DNA of 64,000 bases from an uncultured Bermanella sp. (GTDB taxonomy: Bacteria > Pseudomonadota > Gammaproteobacteria > Pseudomonadales > Oceanobacteraceae): the NCBI GenBank assembly GCA_913058575.1, contig CAJXRF010000011.1, forward strand, positions 1-64,000, in the 5' to 3' direction. The position numbers and the translations under genes are program-made. The notes beneath the pieces were generated by a model. The model worked only from the letters and a program-made list of their open reading frames with translations. It did not search any database and was not told where the DNA came from. This document shows, piece by piece, positions 7,980 to 15,608 of this stretch (position 1 is its first letter; each line of letters starts with the position of its first letter).

Positions 7980-8113
7980 GGTTTTTCCTCTATTGATTCA
8001 ATTTAAACTGATAGCAATAGAGTAATGGGGTTATTGCCACTGAAAAACAAACAAACTAGAATTGATAGTTAAGTTTTTACATACAATTATTCAATATTGC
8101 GGATTCAAGATCC

Positions 8114-9025
8114 ATGAACCAGCTGCGCCACATGTCAGTTTTTGCTCATATCGTTGAAACAGGCTCCATCACGGCGGCCGCTGAATCCTTGCAGCTGTCT
8201 AAGTCGGTGGTGAGCCAGCACTTAAAAGCACTGGAACTGGCCCTGGGGGTGACACTGTTAAAACGCACCACTCGCCGCCAATCGCTCACCGCAGCAGGAA
8301 AAGATTTCTTTGAACACTGCCAAGCCCTCAATTCCATAGCGGATAAGGCATGGCTGCAGGCCAAAGAGGTATTGGAAGTGCCCCAGGGGGATATACGCAT
8401 CACTGCCCCCAATGCGCTCATGGACACCTTAATTGCCCCTGCCATTAGTGTATTAATGCCGCAGTACCCCTTGTTAAAACCCCAGCTAATTAGCAGTGAC
8501 CAGCAACTGGATTTAATAGGCGAGAATATCGATCTGGCCATTCGGGTGGGCCAGTCAACCGATAGCGCAATTAAGCAACGGCGCATAGGGGAATTCAGAG
8601 ACGTATTGTGCAGCCGCCAGCCCTCATTCAAAAAAGCAGCAACCCAACCAGAGCACGCAGATTTAACCAACATGGCTTACATTGCCAACGCTTGGCAGGG
8701 TCAACACATCACGCACACCTTCAAAGAGAAGACAGCCAAAGATAATGTAGGTAATGAAATGCACTTTCAAACTCAGGCACGCTGTCGGGCCAATTCATTT
8801 TATACCTGTCTCACGCTCATTCAATCTGGGGCGGGCATAGGGCTGGTGCCTGATTTTAAACTGGCCACCATTGAGCCGCCGCTTCTTAACGTGCTGCCCG
8901 ATTATCAACTTCCCGCCAATCCGGTTTATGCCTTGTACCCCTATGATAAACAGCTGCCGTTAAGCCTTACGGTTTGCTTAGAGGCCATTGAGCAGCAGTT
9001 AATGAAAACGGTGAAGCACCGTTAA
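8114..9025 (+). CDS. LysR-family transcriptional regulator
   Basis: A 303-residue LysR-type regulator. The N-terminal winged helix-turn-helix spans about residues 1-60 (ETGSITAAAESLQLSKSVVS, then LKRTTRRQSLTAAG). The LysR substrate-binding domain follows from about residue 90 (GDIRITAPNALMDTLIAPAI). Length is normal. It is divergent from the NTF2-fold gene with a 134-base shared upstream region, the usual LysR arrangement, and so probably controls that gene. It is of the CrgA/YhjC-like subgroup by appearance. The effector is unknown. Confidence 0.92.
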   Translation: MNQLRHMSVFAHIVETGSITAAAESLQLSKSVVSQHLKALELALGVTLLKRTTRRQSLTAAGKDFFEHCQALNSIADKAWLQAKEVLEVPQGDIRITAPNALMDTLIAPAISVLMPQYPLLKPQLISSDQQLDLIGENIDLAIRVGQSTDSAIKQRRIGEFRDVLCSRQPSFKKAATQPEHADLTNMAYIANAWQGQHITHTFKEKTAKDNVGNEMHFQTQARCRANSFYTCLTLIQSGAGIGLVPDFKLATIEPPLLNVLPDYQLPANPVYALYPYDKQLPLSLTVCLEAIEQQLMKTVKHR

Positions 9026-9215
9026 CCGTGAATGTGCCCTATCACTTCGCAAAACCAGCAAAACCCGCATTAATATGGGCATTTACCTTGCCTTTGTTTA
9101 GGGGCTAGCGTCTAATCGGCGCCGCTTTATTAGCTCGGCAATTCTGTATCCGCCGACATGACCATCAATAATTTAATGCCCATTCATTCCCTCGCATTAT
9201 GGAGAAATTTGTACC

Positions 9216-10373
9216 ATGAGGCAGACCCCTCTCGCCATCGATCTTAAGGCCTTCGCCCAAGATATAGATGCATTACGCAGCGACCTAAAGCAGGATACCG
9301 GTGCCAAAGACTTGGCCCATTTTAAAAAAATTGAAATGCTGGTGTGGCTCTTTGCTTTGCTAGGCCTGGCCACCGCTTGGCTGGGCCCAAACCCTATTTC
9401 TATAATATGCCTGGCCGCGGCCAGTTTCGCCCGCTGGACCATCGTGACCCATCACATCAGTCACCGTGGCTATGAAAAAATACCCGGCGCACCCAAGCGC
9501 TACAACAGTAAAACTTATGCCCGCGGCTGGCGCCGGATTGTCGATTGGCTTGACTGGGTTGACCCCGCCGCATGGCACCATGAACACGATGTATTACACC
9601 ACTACAACCTTGGCGAAAAAGGCGACCCAGATGTACCGCAAAATAATGCCAACTGGATGCGAAATTCTAAATTGCCCAAGCCATTTAAATACCTAATTAT
9701 TTTATTCATATCCATGGTGTGGAAACCACTTTATTACGCACCCAATACCCTTAACAGTTTGTTAAATAAAGAAGAGAAAACCGATTTTGCCTACGCCTCA
9801 CTTGATTTATGGTCACCGTTAAGAAAACGCTTTTGGCAAGTGATGTGGCGTTGCTGGTTGCCCTACACCACTTTTCGTTTTGGGGTATTGCCCGCACTGT
9901 TTTTATTCATTAGCCCAGAAGCATGGGCCTATGCCTTAATTAATATTTTAATTGCCGAGATTGTAATTAACATTTGGAGTTATATAGTGATCGTGCCTAA
10001 CCATGCTGGCGATGATATTTATGTGTTTGACCAACACCCAAGCGATCGCGCTAATTTTTATTTAAACCAAATTGTCGGTTCGGTGGATTATAACTGCGGC
10101 GGGAATCTGCGCGATGGCCTGCAAGGCTGGTTGAATTATCAAGTGGAGCATCATGTATTTCCCGATCTTACCGTGCGCCAATATCAGCGTGCTCATGAAC
10201 GTATGCGGGAGATTTGTGACAAGCATAAGGTGCCACTGGTAAGTGAATCTATTTTTAAGCGCGTGGGCAAACTCACCCAAATAATGACAGGGGCAGCGAC
10301 TCAACCGATTTGGCCGGGCATTTTGGATACCAGCCTTGAAAATGAAGTAGAGAAAAAAGTGGCGAATGCTTAG
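9216..10373 (+). CDS. Membrane fatty acid desaturase
   Basis: A 385-residue di-iron membrane desaturase that would insert a double bond into a fatty acyl chain. The three histidine boxes are visible: THHISH at residues 78-83, HHEHDVLHHYNLG at 121-133, and QVEHHVFPDL near residue 309. Membrane segments lie at about 40-80 and 200-260. The start has GGAGA 12 bases upstream. Between the boxes the motif GEKGDPD is present as in phytoene/sphingolipid-like bacterial desaturases. No electron-transfer partner is adjacent. Position and chain specificity cannot be read from the sequence. Confidence 0.9.
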   Translation: MRQTPLAIDLKAFAQDIDALRSDLKQDTGAKDLAHFKKIEMLVWLFALLGLATAWLGPNPISIICLAAASFARWTIVTHHISHRGYEKIPGAPKRYNSKTYARGWRRIVDWLDWVDPAAWHHEHDVLHHYNLGEKGDPDVPQNNANWMRNSKLPKPFKYLIILFISMVWKPLYYAPNTLNSLLNKEEKTDFAYASLDLWSPLRKRFWQVMWRCWLPYTTFRFGVLPALFLFISPEAWAYALINILIAEIVINIWSYIVIVPNHAGDDIYVFDQHPSDRANFYLNQIVGSVDYNCGGNLRDGLQGWLNYQVEHHVFPDLTVRQYQRAHERMREICDKHKVPLVSESIFKRVGKLTQIMTGAATQPIWPGILDTSLENEVEKKVANA

Positions 10374-10645
10374 ATGTTAAAGAGCGCCTCACCCGCGCTC
10401 ATTACTTTGTAGTTATTAGTTGCTTATTTAAACGTGATCATTTCAATGTCATTCATGGCGCTTTAGTCACCTCTTTCCTGCTCTTTTAAACCATGGCCTT
10501 CATGGCCTAATTCCAATTTCTGTTTTTACCCCTGCTGCCCAAAACCTTGTATTTCTGTGCCTACACTCAGGTCACTTCATTAAAAATGAAGCCATTAAAA
10601 ATCAGCGTTAAATTTTAAAAATTAATTTTCATAGAAAGGAATCCC
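10374..10645. other. Intergenic region
   Basis: About 270 bases between the desaturase and lipoprotein genes. A small hairpin (CTTCATT/AATGAAG near 10575-10592) is the only structure seen. A Shine-Dalgarno sequence, AAAGGAA, stands before the lipoprotein ATG. Confidence 0.4.
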
Positions 10646-12364
10646 ATGAAAACAAAATCGTTATTATTCAGCCTTGCGCTGGCTGTTGGATTAAGCGGCT
10701 GCAATCTAGGCAATGAAGCCCACCAAAAAAGTGGTGATGAAAATACCGTTAATTTTTCTCACAATTTAACAGCCACCCATAGCCGAGCATTAGATTTTGA
10801 TAATGCGCCTTTTGATATTCCCGGTACTCCAGCTTCCCTCATGGGTACGGCAGCAGGGCCCTTTGATTTTTCAGGGGTTAACATGCTGCATTTTAGCGTG
10901 CAAATTACAGACTCAACCATGACCACCTATGAGTCCACTGTGACGCTCGACAACACCACAGGTACAGTCCCCGCAGCCACAACTCTGGCTGAAGTTGCTG
11001 CCAGTTTCGCAGCAAGCTTACCTGCCAACATTGCCATCACTCAGCCCCCCTTAAATCTAAGTGCCATAGGAGATTTTTCCAATGGCAGCACCATTACGTT
11101 AATCCCTATTACGCAGACTGGTATCACTTTAGCGACCCTAGGGTTCAGTGAAAATAACCGAGCAAACACAGGAATAGCCGATTCCAGCACCGCTGATTAT
11201 TTGTTCTCCGGCACGATGTTCGCCACGTCAGACACCACCGGAGAAACCAAAAGTGCCAACTGGAGTATTTACCTTGAGCAAGACGGTTTTCAAGTGGTCT
11301 CTAACAGTAATATGTCTCTGGTGGCAGACGACTACACCTTTACCTTGGATGTCGTGAAAGACAACTTACATTACATAGGCACCACACAAGCTACTGTACA
11401 TGAAGGGGACAACTCCTTAAGTATGCTCATAAGCCCTGTCATCAACTACATTAGCAATACCAGCACCGTAGTGGATCACTCCTTAATAAGCACCCTTACT
11501 CGTTATGATATTTATTACCTGAATGCGCAACCCAGTTACGATTTAGGCATCAGTATTAATAGTGAGACTGAGCAACTTATTAGCATTGCTGACACTCACG
11601 ATACTGCTACGTTTTTTTTAGATTTAACTTCAGGCCCACAACAAATCTCTCTTAATCTTTATGATGGCATTAATTTAATTGGCAGCTCATTACCCGAACA
11701 AGAGAATCAAGATGTGGTGGCAGGAAGAAGCATTACCATGGATATTGCGCCCATTCTCGGCATTGCAGAGTTCTCTCTTTCAGAAACCGGTGGCAGTGCA
11801 CAAATATCTATAAATATTCCGCCTCAAGTCAGTGATGAAGTAGGTGGTAGCGCCAATTTAGCCGCCACTCTTTCAATTCAAGGGGGCACCAACAATATAG
11901 CCGCTGCGCCCTTTACCATTACCGATGCCACAGCAGACATACTCCTTACTTCACTGCATTATGGCGATGCCATGCTAACTATTAATTACCTTGAGATTGA
12001 CAGCGGCGACGTAATTGCCACTTGCGAAGCAGACATAATGATTCACCAAGACCCCACATTTCAATGTGATTTAAATGTGCGCCAACCCGCGTTACTTGAA
12101 GGGGAATTGTTAAGTTACCTTGGTTTAAATGTCAGCGATAGCAATGGCGAACCCATTAGCGGTGCCACCATTACCAATACGAATAATGAGCTGGTGGGTG
12201 TCACCGGCACCCATGCTTTTGGAACGCCAGGTTATGTGAACCTGACTCTCACAACAGGCAGCCACGACTTCACGATCAGCAGTAGTGACGGTTTATTAAC
12301 AAACTTCATTACGGTTAATGTCACCCACCTTGAGGTGATTAATCAGTCGGTGTTTTTGCATTAG
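10646..12364 (+). CDS. Large secreted lipoprotein of unknown function
   Basis: A 572-residue protein with a lipoprotein signal (MKTKSLLFSLALAVGLSGC; lipobox LSGC, lipidated Cys19). The mature part is rich in Ser, Thr, Asn and beta-forming residues and has very few charged helices. Residues about 65-175 (for example TLAEVAASFAASLPANIAIT and then LIPITQTGITLATLGFSE) recall the IN motif of flagellar hook proteins, but this is only a resemblance. A C-terminal beta domain (GEPISGATITNTNNELVGVT) resembles Ig-like or carboxypeptidase-regulatory-like folds. It is probably an outer-membrane or surface protein. I do not recognise its family. It ends in a strong terminator, so it is not part of the T6SS island that follows. 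Confidence 0.75.
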   Translation: MKTKSLLFSLALAVGLSGCNLGNEAHQKSGDENTVNFSHNLTATHSRALDFDNAPFDIPGTPASLMGTAAGPFDFSGVNMLHFSVQITDSTMTTYESTVTLDNTTGTVPAATTLAEVAASFAASLPANIAITQPPLNLSAIGDFSNGSTITLIPITQTGITLATLGFSENNRANTGIADSSTADYLFSGTMFATSDTTGETKSANWSIYLEQDGFQVVSNSNMSLVADDYTFTLDVVKDNLHYIGTTQATVHEGDNSLSMLISPVINYISNTSTVVDHSLISTLTRYDIYYLNAQPSYDLGISINSETEQLISIADTHDTATFFLDLTSGPQQISLNLYDGINLIGSSLPEQENQDVVAGRSITMDIAPILGIAEFSLSETGGSAQISINIPPQVSDEVGGSANLAATLSIQGGTNNIAAAPFTITDATADILLTSLHYGDAMLTINYLEIDSGDVIATCEADIMIHQDPTFQCDLNVRQPALLEGELLSYLGLNVSDSNGEPISGATITNTNNELVGVTGTHAFGTPGYVNLTLTTGSHDFTISSSDGLLTNFITVNVTHLEVINQSVFLH

Positions 12365-12373
12365 ACGCAAAAT

Positions 12374-12403
12374 AAAACACCTCGCGTAGGCGAGGTGTTT
12401 TTT
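12374..12403 (+). terminator. Rho-independent terminator
   Basis: Perfect 12-bp arms AAAACACCTCGC and GCGAGGTGTTTT around GTAG, followed by T residues, ten bases after the lipoprotein stop codon. The A-rich left flank would also allow termination from the other side. Confidence 0.92.
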
Positions 12404-12665
12404 AGGTAATGGCCCCACCACACAAAAACTAAATCACTGCTGTCATAATAATATATTCCTCTAATAAACAGCGGTTGAATAAACAGCGGCTTAAATGGTA
12501 ATGGAAAATAGTGGTACTCATTATTCAAAGGGCATTGCAGTGCTTTAGTGTGACGACATAAACTGCCACATACCGAATTTAACCATAAAAAATTAAAACC
12601 ATTAACATCAATCCAAATTTTTTTCTAAATCAAATATCAAAAAAACTCATATTTTTTGGCTGCTG

Positions 12666-12689
12666 GGTAATTTTTTTGCAAAAATTACC
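12666..12689. promoter_or_regulatory. Hairpin or operator upstream of vgrG
   Basis: Arms GGTAATTTTT and AAAAATTACC pair perfectly around TTGC. It ends 16 bases before the -35 box of the vgrG promoter, a usual position for an activator or repressor site. With a one-base bulge the pairing extends by three bases (CTG/CAG). Confidence 0.45.
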
Positions 12690-12705
12690 AGAAACTTCAG
12701 ATCGC

Positions 12706-12734
12706 TTGACCTCTGGCTTAGTCATCCATACTAT
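12706..12734 (+). promoter_or_regulatory. Sigma-70-like promoter of the VgrG island
   Basis: TTGACC (12706-12711), a 17-base spacer and TACTAT (12729-12734). Transcription would start near 12741, giving a leader of about 38 bases before the vgrG ATG. Confidence 0.65.
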
Positions 12735-12778
12735 CGATCGACCACCCCTTCCTCTACAAAGCTAAGGACTTCTTAAAC

Positions 12779-15586
12779 ATGCCTGCACCAACGTTTAAGT
12801 TAACCGTCGACAACATTGAATTAACGCTTATCGAATTTGATGGCATAGAGGAAATGAACCGGCTATTTAAATATACTTTCACTACGGAAGTACCAAGTAA
12901 TATTAAAAGCATTGTTAACATTATTGATAGCGATGCCCTCTTCACTATCTGTAAAATAGAGGATAATTATTACGATAGTGATATTGAAATTCCTGGGTAT
13001 ATTTCATCAGCATCAAAATCTAACAATAAATGGATTCTTGAATTCCTACCAAAAGTAAACAGAACCAACACCAATTGTCGCTCAGAAATCCACTTCAATG
13101 AGAACGATTCATTAAATGCTAAAACGATTATTGAAAACCAATTTGAATTAGACTCGTTATTAATTGATCGTGATGCAATTTTTACCATCTCCGACACGCT
13201 CCCTAATCGAAAACTATTTTGTCAGTTTAACGAATCAAATTTTAATTTTATCGCACGACTATGTGATCACTGGGGTTTTCAGTTTTATTTCGATCACTTT
13301 AATAGCACCATGGTTTTTGCTGACAACAGTCACTATGACCAAGAATTTAATATAACTTTAAAAACAACTGATGCCACAGCAGACAACTCACCGCTTAAAA
13401 TTCTTGATTGGCAAGAACTTATATTGCCCACGAATAGCTACACCACCATTAAAGGACACGACTACGAAAATTCAGGCACGCAAATAACGGCATCCTTCCC
13501 CATCAGCAGTGCAGATCAAGATGGGAAAACCCAAGCCTGTGAAATAATGCAAGACATAAATTCTCAAGATGAAGCTGAGTATATAGCCCGTATTAAGCAA
13601 GAATCTAAAACCTGCCAGCATCACTTGGCAACAGGTGAAACAAAACTACCCTATTTATTTCCGGGCTTTATTATCGATACCGATGACAGCGATTTCTCCA
13701 AAGCCCTTGTTATTCGCTCGGCTAGCCAAGCAAGAAATTTAAATGCGCGCCGGTCAGGTAAAGCGCCTAGCTATTCATGCCAATTTAGTGTAATTCCTAG
13801 CTCGGTTTGCTTTCGTCCTACGCCCCACTACCCTGTTCCTGTGGCGACTAATGCAATTGGTAAGGTTATTTCAGAAACGGATGTTATTACCCAAGCTCAA
13901 CGTAATGCCATGGGGGATTACAAAGCAGAGCTATTAGGCTTTGAAAATGAATCATCACTGCACCCTTGGCTAAGAAAGGCTCAGACCACAGCAGGCACCA
14001 ATAGCGTAGATGTGCCCTTAACGCCCAATACCGAAGTGTTAATTGCCTTTTTTGATAACAATCCAAACTGCCCTTACATTCAGCATGCGCTTGAAAACTC
14101 CCTAAACCCAGTCCCGGTTACCAATGCAAATCCTCATCATGCCGTTATTGCCACCAACGGCACCTTAATTACCAGCTCCCTTTTGGGTCGTCAAAACTAT
14201 TCAACTACTAAAACCCATACTGAAGCCAGTGACGCTTCTATCAGTAGTTCTATAAAAAATTATTTCAAGGGCCGTGGTGATTTTTCACAACACACTGCAT
14301 TTATTGACCCCTCTAGCAACACGACTTTAGCATTCACTAAAGAGGAAGAGGCATCGGGGGAATACATTTTCACCCGTCACTATGGCGATAGCGTAGAAAT
14401 CCGTGAAGGCGACAAGCTACACTGGCACAATGGTAACCTTTATGACTTTGGCGGTTACTGGAATTACAACTTAGGCAACAGCTACGAAGAAAATTATCTC
14501 AATCAAGCTTCACAGCTTAACCAAATCGCATCACCCTTTTCTGGGGCTGATGTTACTGTCGCCGACATTCTAAAAACTGGCGGACCTGCATTTGAAGAAG
14601 TTGTCTGGCCAACCATCGCCAGTGTTTCAGGAGACAATGATGACGATACCAACAAGGCCGATTTTGCAGGCTCTGAGCATCCGTTCCCTAAGCCCGCGGC
14701 TACAAGCGATTTGCCGTTTTATAAAGATAACGTTAATACCAGTAAAACATTCTTAGCAAATTCATATGAATTTTCTAGCCAATGTAACAGCGTGGAAATT
14801 TCAGATCGCTGTAATTCCTTAGAGATCACACACAAAGATAGCGACACCAAAACCGTGGAAGCGACATTTAAAGGTGGTCGTATTCGCAGTTTAGAAAAAA
14901 ACCAGCATAGATACTCCCTTGAAAAAAAATGGGGACCTACCGGAAAACTGCTCTCTAGATCAGAGACCACTAAATCACCCTCAAGTGGTAACTTTGAAAA
15001 AATAGAGACAAAAGAAAAATCTTGGACCATTGATGGTAAAACAAAAGTCTCCGACACAACCAAGACAATAGAAACCACCAGTATTACCACAGATGAAAAA
15101 TCTTATAATATGGATACAGGTGCGCTGGCCACTCATAACATCACTAAATCAGATGGCATGGGCTCCAATGTTATGGACTTCTCATATGCTGAAGTAAATA
15201 CGTCAGCATTTAATTTCGGTGGCGAACGTAAATTTTCAATAGAGGCACAGGGAACCGCCTCGCTTGCCATTAGTATGTCTGGCGCTATCGACATTGGCAT
15301 AGAGGCCTCACTTAAACTCGACATGAAAATGAACGCCTCCATGACGATTGAAATGGAACTCGATGCTGCCGGAAAAATTGAAATTTCAAATGATGGATTT
15401 CAATACAGTGGCAATGGATTAACAGCCAAGATTGCACCAGCACTGGGCATTAAAAAAGAAGTGACAAAATTAGAGCAAACCGAAATTAAACTTAACAAAA
15501 GCATCATGGAACTGGCAAACATTGCTCTGGATTTAGACCAAGCAAACGTAAAGCTAGATACCAGTTACCTCGTTGTATTCTCTTAA
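12779..15586 (+). CDS. vgrG: T6SS spike protein VgrG with long C-terminal extension
   Basis: VgrG trimers form the puncturing tip of the type VI secretion spike. The 935-residue protein has the phage gpD/gp27-like domain at about residues 1-330 (SNFNFIARLCDHWGFQFYF is the hallmark segment). A gp5 OB-fold lies at about 355-460 (IGKVISETDVITQAQ, VLIAFFDNNPNCPYIQHAL), followed by the needle region (YIFTRHYGDSVEIREGDK near 530). About 350 residues beyond that are unusual: a charged linker with repeated KxxET patterns (640-800), then alternating low-complexity beta segments (IEAQGTASLAISMSGAIDIG) that may extend the beta helix. No known toxin domain is seen there. It heads a six-gene operon of accessory genes. 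No T6SS sheath, baseplate or ATPase gene is present in the window. Confidence 0.9.
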   Translation: MPAPTFKLTVDNIELTLIEFDGIEEMNRLFKYTFTTEVPSNIKSIVNIIDSDALFTICKIEDNYYDSDIEIPGYISSASKSNNKWILEFLPKVNRTNTNCRSEIHFNENDSLNAKTIIENQFELDSLLIDRDAIFTISDTLPNRKLFCQFNESNFNFIARLCDHWGFQFYFDHFNSTMVFADNSHYDQEFNITLKTTDATADNSPLKILDWQELILPTNSYTTIKGHDYENSGTQITASFPISSADQDGKTQACEIMQDINSQDEAEYIARIKQESKTCQHHLATGETKLPYLFPGFIIDTDDSDFSKALVIRSASQARNLNARRSGKAPSYSCQFSVIPSSVCFRPTPHYPVPVATNAIGKVISETDVITQAQRNAMGDYKAELLGFENESSLHPWLRKAQTTAGTNSVDVPLTPNTEVLIAFFDNNPNCPYIQHALENSLNPVPVTNANPHHAVIATNGTLITSSLLGRQNYSTTKTHTEASDASISSSIKNYFKGRGDFSQHTAFIDPSSNTTLAFTKEEEASGEYIFTRHYGDSVEIREGDKLHWHNGNLYDFGGYWNYNLGNSYEENYLNQASQLNQIASPFSGADVTVADILKTGGPAFEEVVWPTIASVSGDNDDDTNKADFAGSEHPFPKPAATSDLPFYKDNVNTSKTFLANSYEFSSQCNSVEISDRCNSLEITHKDSDTKTVEATFKGGRIRSLEKNQHRYSLEKKWGPTGKLLSRSETTKSPSSGNFEKIETKEKSWTIDGKTKVSDTTKTIETTSITTDEKSYNMDTGALATHNITKSDGMGSNVMDFSYAEVNTSAFNFGGERKFSIEAQGTASLAISMSGAIDIGIEASLKLDMKMNASMTIEMELDAAGKIEISNDGFQYSGNGLTAKIAPALGIKKEVTKLEQTEIKLNKSIMELANIALDLDQANVKLDTSYLVVFS

Positions 15587-15608
15587 TTGAGATTTTGGAC
15601 TCGTATAC

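Larger units (their letters stand above)
12365..12778. other. Upstream control region of the VgrG island
   Basis: About 410 bases, strongly AT-rich from 12575 to 12690. It contains the lipoprotein terminator, a 10-bp-armed hairpin at 12666-12689 and a good sigma-70 promoter at 12706-12734. No coding sequence is seen. The AT-rich stretch could bind H-NS-like silencers, which is inference. Confidence 0.5.

Noticed and set aside
8146..8673. Open frame of 175 codons opposite the LysR gene
   Set aside because: Shadow of the regulator gene in the complementary frame; it has no domain and no ribosome site.
13900..15586. VgrG C-terminus as a known toxin domain
   Set aside because: I looked for actin cross-linking, lysozyme-like, lipase and nuclease motifs. 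None of their key residues are present.
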